From contig CAWDME010000001.1 in assembly GCA_963803335.1 (NCBI GenBank), forward strand, positions 1-64,000: a stretch of 64,000 nucleotides of DNA. Direction: 5' to 3'. This DNA comes from DASSUW01 sp963803335. GTDB lineage: Bacteria; Actinomycetota; Thermoleophilia; Solirubrobacterales; Solirubrobacteraceae. The notes below the pieces were generated by a model that ran no database searches, had not been told where the DNA came from, and worked only from the letters and a program-made list of their open reading frames with translations. Positions 52,812 to 63,266 of the stretch are shown piece by piece. Made by a program: the position numbers and the translations under genes. Position 1 is the first letter of the stretch; each line of letters begins with the position of its first letter.

Positions 52812-55800
52812 GAGTCCACCGGCGTCGTGTCTTCGTCGAGATAGGCGGCGGGAAGGAACTGGCCGAGCCCTTCGAGCGTCTCCGGTCCGACCATCCGGCT
52901 TCGGGCCAGATCGAAGGTCTGCTTGACCATGTCGCGCACCACCGTGAACGCGAACCCGTCCTGTGACTTGGTCGCGCACAGCAGGACGGCCTGTGGCGCG
53001 CGCGCCGAGGGCGCATCGAAATGCACCGCGAGGCCCGCGTCCTGGCCGCGGCGGGGAACCGCCTCGGTCCACGTGCTGAGCACGAGCCCCGCGAGCGGGC
53101 CGGCGAAGGCGGGCGGCGCCGTACCGGTGGCCAGGAGGCACAGCCGGCCGCGCTGATCGGCGCCCGGCCGCTCGAGCGCGGCCCAGCCCTCCCCTTCGTG
53201 GTCGGGCAGCTGCCCGAGGCTGAAGTCGAACAGCACCGTGTTCCGGGCCGCCTCGGTCAGGTCGACGGCGACGCGCAGGCGCCGGGCGCCCGGGTCGACG
53301 CGGCCGGCGGCCGCCAGCCAGCCCGTCGCCGCAGCCCGGCCCGCGAGCCGCGGGCGCGCGAAGGTCACGTCCAGCGCGATCGGCTCGTGGGGCGTGAAGG
53401 GCGGCGCGACCGGCAGCGCATGACCGATGAGAAGGTGGAGGCGGCCCGTGTGGGCGGCCACCCGGGCCACGTCGTCGAGCGCAGCCCATCCCGCGGCCTC
53501 GTCCGCCACGCGGGCGTCGAACGCCGCCAGGCGAGCTTCGACCGCGGCAAGCAGCGCGCCGCCCTGTACGACGAGGTCGCCGGCAGCGGGTACCGCGGCG
53601 GGCAGGTCGAAGCCGCTGCAGCTGAGCATGGCCGCCCGCAGATCGCCGCGGGACGACGACCCCGGTGCCGCTGGCAGCGCCGCCGCCAGCGCGACGCGCC
53701 GGCCGTCGAGCGCGGCGCGCACCGCCGCCACGCGGGCGTCCAGCTCGGGCACCAGCACGCCGGCGGGCACGTCGGTCGCACCGGGCGCCGCCAGGTCCCG
53801 CCCGTCGAGGTCGCGCGCCTCGGCGACCAGCCGGCGGAGCGTGCGCGCGACGACGGCGAGATCGGCGAGCGAGCCGTCGCCCGTGCCCGCATCCACGACG
53901 GCGGCGGCACCGGCGGGGATGCTGGCCGGCCGCCGGCCGTCGGCCCACGCCGCGAGCACGGCCTCGAGACGACCGACGCCGGTCTGCTCCCCGACCGGCG
54001 CGAGGTAGACGGCGTCGATCGCCGCGAGCCCGACGTCGGCGAGCGTGCCCTCGACGACGCCGCCGACGGCGTGCCCGGTATCCGGATGGACGAAGCGAAC
54101 CGAGAACCGGTAGCCGGACGGGCTGCCGAGCAGGCGTGCCAGCCAGGCGTCGAGCGCGGGCGCGGCGAGCGCCCGCCCGCCCGCCGTGGCGACGGGCCAG
54201 CCCGCCGCGCTCGGGTCCAGGAAGGCGAGCAGCCGGTGGGTCACCGCCACCGCGGGCCGGGGCGTGTCGGCCACCCGCAGATCGGGGAAGCTCGCGTCAC
54301 CGGACCCCGCGGCGGTCAGCGTTGCCGCGCTCTCGGCTTCGTTGCCCTGCGCGAGCGAGAACACGCTCTGGGCCACGGCGGCGTCCGCGACCGCGTCGAG
54401 GTCGGCGGCCAGCGAGTCGAGCACCGCCTCCAGGCCCGCGCGTTCGCTCCCCGCGCCGGCGAGGAGTGTGGTGAGCGCGGCCTGGGCCGCCTCCTCCGCT
54501 TCGGACATGCCCTCAGGTGCGAGCCGGGCACGTGCCAGCAGCAGCCCGTCGACGATCGCGGTCGGCGCCGACGGATCGCCTACGGCGGTCAGCGCCAGGG
54601 TGCGGAACTCGTCGGTTCTGTGGTCCAGCCCGGGCTCCGCGTCGTGCAATCCACGCTCGAACCGCGCGCCGAGCAGCCGCCCGAGGTCCTGGCCCTGGCG
54701 GACGCCGTCGACGAGCCAGCGGGCGCGGCGCACCCGATCCGAGGAGAGGTCGACGGCGAGCGCACCGCTCTGGCCGTGGCCGCCGAACGCGGACCAGCCG
54801 CTGCGCAGGATCGCGGCCGTCGTGGCGTGGGTGAGCGATGGCGCCAGCACGTAGCCCTGGGACGCGCCGCCCGCCGGGCGCGGTTTCATGTTCTCCACGA
54901 ACCCGTACGCGCCGACCTGCACGCCCGCGGGGCTGGCGCTGCGTTTGTTCTCGAGCCGCCACGCGGCGACCGCCGAGTACCACGCGTCGAGCCGGTAGCT
55001 CATGACGCCGAGCGACTCGCGCATGAGCCGTTCGAGCTCGCCGACCGGGTCGGCAGCGGTGTCGGCGATCGTCCGCAGCCCTTCGAGACCGGCGAGGAAC
55101 GCCGCCTGATCGCCGGCGTCGGTTGCCTGCTCGATGCTCCGGCGCAGCAGCGTCCGCAGCAGTGGCCGCGCCACGCTGTAGTCGGCGGCGACGCCGAAGC
55201 GGTCGGCGGCGTCGGCGAAGAGGTCGCTCAGCCAGCCGCGCAGCTCGGCGACGTCGTCGTCGGTACGCCCGGGCGCCACCAACGGGAGCGCCCAGTCGCG
55301 GGCCGCGCTCTCGGGATGGATGTTGAAGAAGGCGTTCGGCTCGTCTTCCTCGCCCATCTTGCCCGTGACGCCGGAGTCCGCGGAAACAAGACCGAGCAGC
55401 GGGCCGGCGCGGAGCGCCTGCTCGTTGACCAGCGCCACGAGCGAGGCGTCCACGAAATCGCCCCACGTCTCGCGATACTCGCGCTGCGTCTGGGTGCCAG
55501 GCCCCGGCAGGAGCGCGTTCTGGAACGCCTGGATGGCGAGCACCTGGCCGGCCGGTCCCGTCGCATCCTCCAGGCCCGCCTGGAGGTCCTCGAGCAGCGG
55601 CCACAAGTCGCTGTCGTGATAGTCGGCCGAGGGCTGCCCGTTGGTCTCGGGGTACATCCCGCACGCGAGCCCGAGGAAGAACAGGCGGGCCGCCCAGGAG
55701 TCGAGATAGTGCTGGCGCTGTGCGTCGACGGGCTGGAGGTGCAGCGCGGTCGGATGCGGGACCGCCGCGATCACCTGCGACACCACGGCGGCGAGATCGC

Positions 55801-57148
55801 CCGCCGGCACGCTCCCGTCCTGCGCGACGTCGGACGCGTCCGGGTCGAGCCGCGGCACGGCGCCGGACCACCACCACTCGCGGACGTCGGCGAGCAGGCG
55901 CTCGGCGCGGTCGATCATCGGGGATCGACCGTCGGGCGGGCGGTCGACGCGGCTGACTGGCAGCAGCCCGTAGGGCTGAGCGCCGACGAGAAGCGTCGGC
56001 AGCGGGCCGCCGCCGCGGGCGAAGTTCGCGCTCCAGCCGCGCAGCCAGGTGCGATCCGTGCTGCTGAGCGCGCCGTCGAGGACGTGGTCGACATAGTGGC
56101 CGGCGAGCGTCGGCCACAACGCCCGGTTCATCGCCAGCGCCCGCGGCAGCTCGCCGAGCAGGGCGTTCGAGGACCGGTCGAGCGCGTTCGCGGGCCCGAG
56201 GCCCAGGGCGACCGACGCCGCGTCAGCCGCCCGCTGGCGGTACAGGTCGCCGTCCGCCGCCACGCGCGGGCGCGGCCGGGAGGGCTGTGGATCCAGCTCG
56301 GCGGCGCGTAGCACGGCCGGGTCCGGCGAGTCGAGGCTCATCCCGGGGCCCGACGTCTCGGTCGTGTTCGTCGGCGTCCCCTGCGGGATGAAGTCGAGGC
56401 CGTGGGTGTAACGATGGGCACGCAGGAGGTCGCGCAGCGGCTCGCGCTGATCGCCGGCACGCACGCCGAGCACCACGAGCTCGTCGAACCCTGCGGCCCG
56501 CTCCTGCACCGAGAACTCGGACAGGTCGATTCGGATGCCGAGCCCGACCGCCTCGGCCTCCGCGAAGTCGTGGGTCCAGGCGAGGCCCTGGGCGTTGAGC
56601 CACGCCCGCCCGTCGACCCCGCCGTCGGCGTCGACCGCACCCGGGGCGAGCGCGAGGTCGTCCGGGACGCGCTCGCCCCAGTAGGGGCCGTACACCCGCT
56701 CGTTGGCGTACAGCACCGCGGCGAAACGAACCGGCAGCAGGCGCGCCCACGTCGGGGACCCGGCGTCGAGCATCGCCACGCTGGGGAAGCGCGGCTGCTG
56801 ACCCGATCGCTGCGGGTTCGTCGGCCGTAGCGCGGTCGCCACCCACGCCGCCCGCCACGGCCCCAACCGCCCGCACAGCCACGCGAACGCCGCGTCGCGG
56901 CCCGCCGTGTCCGCGGCTTGCCACGTCCGCCGCCAGAACGCCCGGCCGACCGCGGCCTCCGACGGCAGGAGGGCGTCGTGGTGCCCGTCGGCATGAATCG
57001 CGTCGGGGAAGATCCGTACCCGCAGCTCGGGCGGATCATTGGCCCGGAAGAAGCGCGTCTCGAGTCGGACGGGCAGCAGCGCCAAGGGGAGCTTCTCGTC
57101 GAGCGCCGCGAACGTGGCCTGCGGGTCGATCGGCGGGATCGAAGGCAC
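52808..57148 (-). CDS. Cassette 2 protein B' (giant uncharacterised protein)
   Basis: 1446 aa. It starts at GTG 57148 with TAGGAG upstream. It is the homologue of B at 7990-12279: LPLALLPVRLETRFFRANDP and RIFPDAIHADGHHDALL at the start, GGPLPTLLVGAQPYGLLPVS at ~386, SPAGVQVGAYGFVENMKP with GYVLAPSLTHATTAAILRSG and LAVDLSSDRVRRARWLVDGV, GQDLGRLLGARFERGLHD at ~740-840. These positions match B almost residue for residue. The C-terminal block SARAPQAVLLCATKSQDGFA and GLGQFLPAAYLDED is also shared. No catalytic motif is recognised. It is separated from C' by 8 bp and coupled to A'. Confidence 0.8.
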   Translation of the reverse strand: MPSIPPIDPQATFAALDEKLPLALLPVRLETRFFRANDPPELRVRIFPDAIHADGHHDALLPSEAAVGRAFWRRTWQAADTAGRDAAFAWLCGRLGPWRAAWVATALRPTNPQRSGQQPRFPSVAMLDAGSPTWARLLPVRFAAVLYANERVYGPYWGERVPDDLALAPGAVDADGGVDGRAWLNAQGLAWTHDFAEAEAVGLGIRIDLSEFSVQERAAGFDELVVLGVRAGDQREPLRDLLRAHRYTHGLDFIPQGTPTNTTETSGPGMSLDSPDPAVLRAAELDPQPSRPRPRVAADGDLYRQRAADAASVALGLGPANALDRSSNALLGELPRALAMNRALWPTLAGHYVDHVLDGALSSTDRTWLRGWSANFARGGGPLPTLLVGAQPYGLLPVSRVDRPPDGRSPMIDRAERLLADVREWWWSGAVPRLDPDASDVAQDGSVPAGDLAAVVSQVIAAVPHPTALHLQPVDAQRQHYLDSWAARLFFLGLACGMYPETNGQPSADYHDSDLWPLLEDLQAGLEDATGPAGQVLAIQAFQNALLPGPGTQTQREYRETWGDFVDASLVALVNEQALRAGPLLGLVSADSGVTGKMGEEDEPNAFFNIHPESAARDWALPLVAPGRTDDDVAELRGWLSDLFADAADRFGVAADYSVARPLLRTLLRRSIEQATDAGDQAAFLAGLEGLRTIADTAADPVGELERLMRESLGVMSYRLDAWYSAVAAWRLENKRSASPAGVQVGAYGFVENMKPRPAGGASQGYVLAPSLTHATTAAILRSGWSAFGGHGQSGALAVDLSSDRVRRARWLVDGVRQGQDLGRLLGARFERGLHDAEPGLDHRTDEFRTLALTAVGDPSAPTAIVDGLLLARARLAPEGMSEAEEAAQAALTTLLAGAGSERAGLEAVLDSLAADLDAVADAAVAQSVFSLAQGNEAESAATLTAAGSGDASFPDLRVADTPRPAVAVTHRLLAFLDPSAAGWPVATAGGRALAAPALDAWLARLLGSPSGYRFSVRFVHPDTGHAVGGVVEGTLADVGLAAIDAVYLAPVGEQTGVGRLEAVLAAWADGRRPASIPAGAAAVVDAGTGDGSLADLAVVARTLRRLVAEARDLDGRDLAAPGATDVPAGVLVPELDARVAAVRAALDGRRVALAAALPAAPGSSSRGDLRAAMLSCSGFDLPAAVPAAGDLVVQGGALLAAVEARLAAFDARVADEAAGWAALDDVARVAAHTGRLHLLIGHALPVAPPFTPHEPIALDVTFARPRLAGRAAATGWLAAAGRVDPGARRLRVAVDLTEAARNTVLFDFSLGQLPDHEGEGWAALERPGADQRGRLCLLATGTAPPAFAGPLAGLVLSTWTEAVPRRGQDAGLAVHFDAPSARAPQAVLLCATKSQDGFAFTVVRDMVKQTFDLARSRMVGPETLEGLGQFLPAAYLDEDTTPVDS

Positions 57149-57156
57149 GGCGGCTC

Positions 57157-59856
57157 CTAGACGAGGGTGTCGGCGTGGATGTACATGCGGAACGGGCGCT
57201 GCCAGCACGCCCGGGCCAGGTGCGCGGCGTTCCGCCCCCAGGTGACGCCCTCGAGCGGACCCATGTCCGTCAGGCGGCGGCTGTCGGCGCGCGCATGCGT
57301 GAGCCCGTCGAGCTCCTCCTGGCTCGCGGCCAGATGACCCCACGAGGCGTTGTTCCAGCTCTTGGGCAGCGTGATGAAGTGCCGGTCCTTCGCCACGTCG
57401 AGGCCGAGGCGCGGAGCGCCCGGCTGCTCCTCGATGGTCACGAAGTAGCCCGGATCGCCGCGGACCACGTCCGGTTCGAGCTCGAAGCCGAAGAAGACCG
57501 TGTCGGGACCCAGCGCGCCGAGGAACGCCGGCTCGACCGGCGTCGCGTCCGCTTGGGGCTGCAAGCCGTCGGGGCCGGGCTCGGCGGCCTGGAGGAAGTA
57601 GTGGGCGCTCGGGTAGCGCCGTACCAGATCGCCGCGGACCACGATCACCGTCGCGACCGTGACGTCGCCCGCGGTGTCGCGCGCCATGTTCTCGGTGACC
57701 GACAGGTGCTGCTTCCAGCTCGCGAGCTCCCCGATGTCGGTGCGTGGCGGGTCGCCGACGTAGTTCCAGAAGCGATGGAAGAACGTCGCGCCGGGCGCGA
57801 CAGGGTAGTCCCGCCACAGCAGCTCACGCTCGAGCTCGTGGTTGGCGCCCACGAGGACCGTTCCGACGAACGCGGGATTGGCGGCCACGAGCCGGACGCG
57901 GTTGCGGCCGATCGCCTCGGCGCCCGGCAGCATCCACGTGCTGCCGAGACGCGTGAGGTCGTCCGAGAGCGGATCCTCGAAGACCGGGCTCAGCTGGAGC
58001 GTCGTGGGAATCGCGCCGTCGCCGAGCGTGCCGTCGAGCGCGGGAACGCGGACGACGAGCGCGGCACGCACCGCGCTGACCGGATCGAGGACGTTCCGTA
58101 CGGTCGCCGCGATCCCGCTCACGTCCGGCGAGACCGGCACGATCGGCGCGAGCCGCCGCCGCCGCGGCACAGGCGGTCGGGGCCGCAGGTTCTGGACGGG
58201 CAGCCGCAGGAGCTTGGTGACCTCGTCCTGCAACGCCTGGCTGGGCTGGCCCGCCAGCACCGGATCGTCCACTTCAGTCAGCGTCGCGTCGCCGATCTGG
58301 GCCCCGGAGAGGACGGCGTGGTCCGCGAAGTGGATCGCCGAGGCCTCGTCGGGATCCGGCTTCGCACGCGTCGCGGCGAGCGTGATCGCCGCATGGTCGG
58401 CCGCGAGCCGGCCGCTGTCGGCCGCCGTCGGGGCGCTCCAGCGGCGTGCGAGCGCCGTGCCGGGCCGGGTCTGGCGCAGGTACGCGGCGGAGAACATGCC
58501 GGCCGGCAGGCGACTGGCGGCGAGGGTGGCGGCGATCGTCGTCGACCCGGTCCGCAGGAACGCGTGCATCGGGGCCGAGAACTGGAGCAGATCGGGGTCG
58601 GCGAGACGCGCGGCCCGGCGCGTCCAGCTCTCGGCCACCTCGGCGCCCAGGCGGGCCTGGTTGAGCGCGGTGGTCGCGGCCCGCAGCTCGCCCGCCTGGT
58701 CCCAGGCGGCGGCGACGAGCGCCTCCTGATCCGCTCGCACGACCGCCGCGCCCAGCCCCGCGGCCGCCCGCCACACCGGGTCGGTGTTCACGGTCCGCAG
58801 CCATCCGGCGCTCGGCACGGCCGTGGCGCCGCTCGGCGCGGAACCGTAGAACGGCGGCGCGACCACCGGGTCAGGGCCTGCCGCATCGTCGGCCGGGCGG
58901 GCGGCGGCGGTGTCCAGCAGATCGATGATCTCGCTCTGGAAGGTCGCCGCATGGGTCCAGGGACGTGACGCGACGCCGGGGGTCTCGAGCGCCCCCTGCA
59001 TGTCGACGACGACGCGTCGCGGCGCGGCGGAGATCAAGCCGGGGTCGCCGACATCCATCGCGTGGCGGCCCACGTCCGCCGCATCCCCGTCGGGCTTGAG
59101 GCGGCGGCACAGCGCCTCGAAGTCCCCGGCCGCCCCGGTGGTGAAGCGCCACGAGTAGTAGACGGGCACCTCGATCTCGCCCTCGCCGGTCGCGCTGTCC
59201 CAGGCCGGCTCGAGGACCGCGCCACGCGCCACCGGCTGGCCGAGGCCGCGCAGGCGCCCGGCCTCGAAGGCCGGCACCATGCACGCCAGCCAGGCGCTGT
59301 CGGGCAGCAGCCGTCGCGGGCACACGAGCCGGGCGACGACCTCGCCGGTCTGGCCCTTGAGGGCGGGATCGATCGCGTCGAGGTCCACGAGCGACTGGAC
59401 GTGAGCCCATGCCCACGATTCGGTGAGGTCGGGAAGCTCGGCGATCGGCGTGCGCAGGACCGGGAGCGCGCCACCCGCGCGCGAGGACAGCGTCACCGCC
59501 TCCTGCTCGCGGACGACGACGAGCACCACCCACGGGCGGAGCCTGCCCGCGTCGGCGTGCGCAGGCGTGAGCATCCACGGCAGGTCCGGCGTCGCGAGCT
59601 CGACGAACGGGAAGTAGTTGGGCTCGACGTCTGCGCTGTCGGGGCGGGGCTCGGCCCGCAGGATCTGCGACGTCGCCACGGCGGTGACCGACTCGGGGCC
59701 GAGCAGGCGGACCGTCGTGTCCGCTCGCCGCTCCTCGACGTCGACCCACGGCGTCAGGCTGGGCCCGCCGGCCAGCGATCCGCCGTGGTCCGTGGTGTCG
59801 ATCGCCTGCACGAGGCCGCGCCGCAGATACGGCAGGAACGTCAGCGCGTCGCTCAT
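57157..59856 (-). CDS. Cassette 2 protein C' (uncharacterised)
   Basis: 899 aa, a homologue of C at 12276-14768 but ~70 residues longer. LTFLPYLRRGLVQAID at the start, FPFVELATPDLPWMLTPA and GRLRPWVVLVVVRE at ~85-115, PPFYGSA at ~335, then WRAAAGLGAAVVRADQEALV and VGANHELERELLWRDYPVAP with FFHRFWNYVGD at ~675. The extra length lies in the middle, including a Pro/Arg-rich segment (RPRPPVPRRRRLAP). Coupled to the upstream DUF6603 gene by ATGA. No known function. Confidence 0.8.
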   Translation of the reverse strand: MSDALTFLPYLRRGLVQAIDTTDHGGSLAGGPSLTPWVDVEERRADTTVRLLGPESVTAVATSQILRAEPRPDSADVEPNYFPFVELATPDLPWMLTPAHADAGRLRPWVVLVVVREQEAVTLSSRAGGALPVLRTPIAELPDLTESWAWAHVQSLVDLDAIDPALKGQTGEVVARLVCPRRLLPDSAWLACMVPAFEAGRLRGLGQPVARGAVLEPAWDSATGEGEIEVPVYYSWRFTTGAAGDFEALCRRLKPDGDAADVGRHAMDVGDPGLISAAPRRVVVDMQGALETPGVASRPWTHAATFQSEIIDLLDTAAARPADDAAGPDPVVAPPFYGSAPSGATAVPSAGWLRTVNTDPVWRAAAGLGAAVVRADQEALVAAAWDQAGELRAATTALNQARLGAEVAESWTRRAARLADPDLLQFSAPMHAFLRTGSTTIAATLAASRLPAGMFSAAYLRQTRPGTALARRWSAPTAADSGRLAADHAAITLAATRAKPDPDEASAIHFADHAVLSGAQIGDATLTEVDDPVLAGQPSQALQDEVTKLLRLPVQNLRPRPPVPRRRRLAPIVPVSPDVSGIAATVRNVLDPVSAVRAALVVRVPALDGTLGDGAIPTTLQLSPVFEDPLSDDLTRLGSTWMLPGAEAIGRNRVRLVAANPAFVGTVLVGANHELERELLWRDYPVAPGATFFHRFWNYVGDPPRTDIGELASWKQHLSVTENMARDTAGDVTVATVIVVRGDLVRRYPSAHYFLQAAEPGPDGLQPQADATPVEPAFLGALGPDTVFFGFELEPDVVRGDPGYFVTIEEQPGAPRLGLDVAKDRHFITLPKSWNNASWGHLAASQEELDGLTHARADSRRLTDMGPLEGVTWGRNAAHLARACWQRPFRMYIHADTLV

Positions 59857-62800
59857 GCCACCGCCTCGGCCGCGTGGGTCGGCGCCAGCCGGAGAGGCGT
59901 GCCGGGATCAGCCGCGCGCGCGGCGTCGAGCGCGCGCTGCGCGGCGCGATAGGTCTGGGGACTGCCGACCGGCGCGCCGGTCAGCGGGTCGAACGTCTGC
60001 CACGTCGGCGCGCCGACCGCGAAGGTCGCCGAGGTCACCGCGCGGATGGGCCGCGGCCGCGCGGGATCGAGCCCGAGCGCGACGGTCGCTGCCGTCAGGG
60101 GGACGGCGGCGGGGAGCGCGCCGAGCGGCCGCGTGTCGTCCTCGTCGAGGATCCGCACCTCGAAGTCGGGCACGACGGTCGTGGCCTCGGCCGCGTCGAA
60201 GCCCAGTCCGCCGGCACTGAACCGCACCCCGGTGGTCATCTCTTCGTAGGACGGCGCCGCCAGCTTCTCGGCACGGGTGAGGTCGTCGTACTGCGCGGGC
60301 GCGAACCAGTCCACGAGCGGGTTCCAGTCATCGCCCGCGATGACGCCCTCGATCCCGGCGCCGGTCACGCCGAGCGTCGTGGGCCCGTCAATGTCGAACA
60401 CGCCGTAGTGGTCGAGGCCGCGGTCGAGCGGCGCCAGCGTCTGACGAGCCTCGAGCTCGGCGTCGGGCCGGACCCACAGCTCGGCCGGATCCTCATCCTC
60501 GTCGGCAGCGAACGTCAGCACGGTCGTGTCGGCCCACGCCGGCTGGGCGGCGCGCCAGGCGGCGGCGGAGTCGAGGGCGGCGACGACGAGGCCGCACACG
60601 TCCTGGCGCGCGGGAGTCTCGGGCTGCGCGGCGCCGCCGAACTCGAAGTCGAAGCGAACGCCGATGCCGAAGAACTCAAAGCGCGCGTAACCGCTCGTGT
60701 ACCACGGGTCCGGGCCGTCGAGCTGGGCCGCGAGATCGACCGCCAACAGCTCCTTCTCGCCCGCCGTCACGCTGACGCTGAGCTGGAACGCGGCCGAGAA
60801 CGAGAACGGCGAGAAGACGAGCAGCACGTCGAAGCCGACGCTGCCCCGCGCCGTGTAGGTGGTCAAGAGGAACTCGGCGCTGGCCTCGAGCGTGGCGAGC
60901 GACCCGAACTGCAGCGTGTTGGCGGTGACCGCCACGTACGCCTCGAGGGCGAAGAGCACGTCGTCGCTGATCGTCACCTCGGCCCGCATCCGGTCGAGCG
61001 CGAGTACCGACGGCGGCAGGCCACACGGCGGATCGAAGCTCGGGTGGTAACCGCCGACGGAGAGCAGGAAGTACGGGGCCGCGCCGACGCTGACGTAGAA
61101 CGCCATGTCGCCCGACAGGTGGATCGTGCTCAGCAGCGCCGAGTCGTACAGGCTCGCGACCACCGTCACGGTGCCCCCCGGCACGTCGATCATGCCGAGC
61201 GAATCCATGTGCAGCTCGAGCAGCACCTCGTCCGCGCTCGGGAGCACCATCGCGACGCTGCCCATCACGGCGATCTCGAGGTCCGGCAGGACGAGCGCGA
61301 CGCCGAGCTGGCCGGTCACGATCGGCACCGGCGTACCCCAGGTGATCTCCGCCGCGATGCCGAACACCGCGCTGCCCTCTGCCGGCGGGAACCAGGCGTC
61401 GAGCTGCGAGAGGATCAGCGCCGCGTCCTCGCGCGGATCGTCGGGGAACAGGATCGCGTCGATCGCGCCGCTCTTGAGTCCCGACGCCAGCGCATCGCCG
61501 TCCAGCGTTCGATTCAGGCACACCAGCCCGCCCACGCCGGAGAGGAAGAACCCGAAGCCCAGCGGCAGCGACGGGAAGGTGGCGAAGATGCTGGCGAACA
61601 GCGCCCAGCCGTCGGGATCGCCGGGGAGCCGGGTGTCGACGATGACGATCGCGCCCAGCCCGACGGCCGGGAAGTCGAGCGCCACAGCGCCCGTGTAACG
61701 GCCGAGCGCCGGATCGTGGTCGACGAAGCCGCCGCCCGTGACGACCTCCTCCAGGGCGATCACGAGGTCGATCCGCGTGGGCCCGATGAACAGGACCTGC
61801 GCGGCGAGGCCGCCCAGCCCGTCTCCGTCCGGGTCCGGCGAGAGCTCGACCGCCGCTCCGATCCCGCCGACGGTCCCCGTGAACGGCCCGATCGTCAGGC
61901 CGGCCACGACCGTGGCCGCCAGGCGCGCGCCCGTGTCGCCGGCCCCGAGACTCAGCGTCAGCGACTCGACGTGCAGCGGGCCGGCGTCCTTGTCGATCGG
62001 CACGACCACCTCGAGCCCGACGCCGCCGCCGAAGGTCAACCCGGCGCTCGTGCCCCAGCGCAGCTCGCCGCCGGCCGTGATCGCCGGGATCGCGTCGCCG
62101 ATCACGCCGCGCAGGAACGAGTCGGCGGCGCCGAGGTCGAGCACGAAGCGGAACGCGCCCTGTTCGATGCCCGCCAGTACGTACGCCTCCGGCTCGGCGG
62201 TGGTTCCGGTGATGCCGATCTCCAGCCGCAGGCCGTCGAGCTCGACACGCGTGGCGTTGGCCGAGCCGAGCAGCAGCCACGCGGCCGGCGGCCGCGCCTC
62301 GAGCGCGATCGCGGCGCCGATCGCCGCGTCGGCGCCGACGAGCGAAACGCCCGCGGGCTGGATGCGGGCGCCGATCGTCGCGGCGCCGTCGGCGGTCGCG
62401 GACGCCTCGAGCGTCCAGGTCTCGCTCAGGGGGATCGCGATCCCCGCCGCTCCGTAGGCGAGGTTGCCGACGTAGAGCGTCCCGCCGCCGTCCGGCGTGC
62501 AGGCGAAGAGCAGGCCGAGCTCGCCGTTCACACCGGCCGCTGTGACGCCGCGGAACAGGACAACGTCGGATTCGACGCCGGCGGGGTCCTCGACCGGTGC
62601 GCCGGTGATCGCCTCGGCGACCGCGGGCTGGACCGCGCGCGTCCGGACCGCGAACCCCAGCCGCGCGAGCAGCAGGCCGAGCTCGCGCTGCACCGGCCAG
62701 CTGTTGAACGGGCCGCCCCAGCCGATGGCCGCCTTGACCGCGTCGGCCGGGTTCGCGAGCGCCGGCCCGAGACCGTCCCAGTCGAAGACGTAGCGCGGGC

Positions 62801-63266
62801 GGTCGCCGGGGCCTTCCGAACGGCACACGCCCGTCAGCCGGAGCGCGGCGAAGGCCGCCGGCGCCTGGCGGGCGAGCCGCCCCGCGAGCAGGTGGGCGCC
62901 GAGAGCCGTGGCGAGGTCGGTCCATGTCTCGGGCAGCGAGAGCGGGCCGGGGAGCCCGGTGAGGTCGTCGCGCTCCAGGCTCGCCAGCTCGGCGATCGTC
63001 CGGACGATCGCCGCCGTGGTCTCGACCAACTCGAGCACCGCCGCCGCCCCGCCGTCCTCGAGCGCGGCGACGCCGGCCGGCAGCGACCGCAGCTCGTCCA
63101 CGACCGGCAACAGCCCGGCGACCTTCGCATGCGCGGCCGGCGAGAGGCTGACCTCGTAGCCGACCTCGGCAAGCAGCCGACCGCATTCGCCCGGGTCGGC
63201 GAGCGCGCGCTCGAGCGGCTCGAGAGCGAGCGCTCCGGCGCGGACGAGCGACGTCAGCGCCGTCAC
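59853..63266 (-). CDS. Cassette 2 DUF6603-type giant protein
   Basis: 1137 aa from GTG at 63266, which overlaps the stop of the upstream gene (GTGA). It is the homologue of the protein at 14765-18259: GFGFFLSGVGGLVCLNRTLD and LKSGAIDAILFPDDP (~588), HMDSLGMIDVPGGTV, GDMAFYVS, LSVGGYHPSFDPP (~742), FDVLLVFSPFSFSAAFQLSV, PWYTSGYARFEFFGIGVRFD. The order and spacing are the same. The N-terminal helical region is poorly conserved, which suggests it makes partner-specific contacts while the strand-rich core is the conserved function. Confidence 0.75.
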   Translation of the reverse strand: MTALTSLVRAGALALEPLERALADPGECGRLLAEVGYEVSLSPAAHAKVAGLLPVVDELRSLPAGVAALEDGGAAAVLELVETTAAIVRTIAELASLERDDLTGLPGPLSLPETWTDLATALGAHLLAGRLARQAPAAFAALRLTGVCRSEGPGDRPRYVFDWDGLGPALANPADAVKAAIGWGGPFNSWPVQRELGLLLARLGFAVRTRAVQPAVAEAITGAPVEDPAGVESDVVLFRGVTAAGVNGELGLLFACTPDGGGTLYVGNLAYGAAGIAIPLSETWTLEASATADGAATIGARIQPAGVSLVGADAAIGAAIALEARPPAAWLLLGSANATRVELDGLRLEIGITGTTAEPEAYVLAGIEQGAFRFVLDLGAADSFLRGVIGDAIPAITAGGELRWGTSAGLTFGGGVGLEVVVPIDKDAGPLHVESLTLSLGAGDTGARLAATVVAGLTIGPFTGTVGGIGAAVELSPDPDGDGLGGLAAQVLFIGPTRIDLVIALEEVVTGGGFVDHDPALGRYTGAVALDFPAVGLGAIVIVDTRLPGDPDGWALFASIFATFPSLPLGFGFFLSGVGGLVCLNRTLDGDALASGLKSGAIDAILFPDDPREDAALILSQLDAWFPPAEGSAVFGIAAEITWGTPVPIVTGQLGVALVLPDLEIAVMGSVAMVLPSADEVLLELHMDSLGMIDVPGGTVTVVASLYDSALLSTIHLSGDMAFYVSVGAAPYFLLSVGGYHPSFDPPCGLPPSVLALDRMRAEVTISDDVLFALEAYVAVTANTLQFGSLATLEASAEFLLTTYTARGSVGFDVLLVFSPFSFSAAFQLSVSVTAGEKELLAVDLAAQLDGPDPWYTSGYARFEFFGIGVRFDFEFGGAAQPETPARQDVCGLVVAALDSAAAWRAAQPAWADTTVLTFAADEDEDPAELWVRPDAELEARQTLAPLDRGLDHYGVFDIDGPTTLGVTGAGIEGVIAGDDWNPLVDWFAPAQYDDLTRAEKLAAPSYEEMTTGVRFSAGGLGFDAAEATTVVPDFEVRILDEDDTRPLGALPAAVPLTAATVALGLDPARPRPIRAVTSATFAVGAPTWQTFDPLTGAPVGSPQTYRAAQRALDAARAADPGTPLRLAPTHAAEAVA

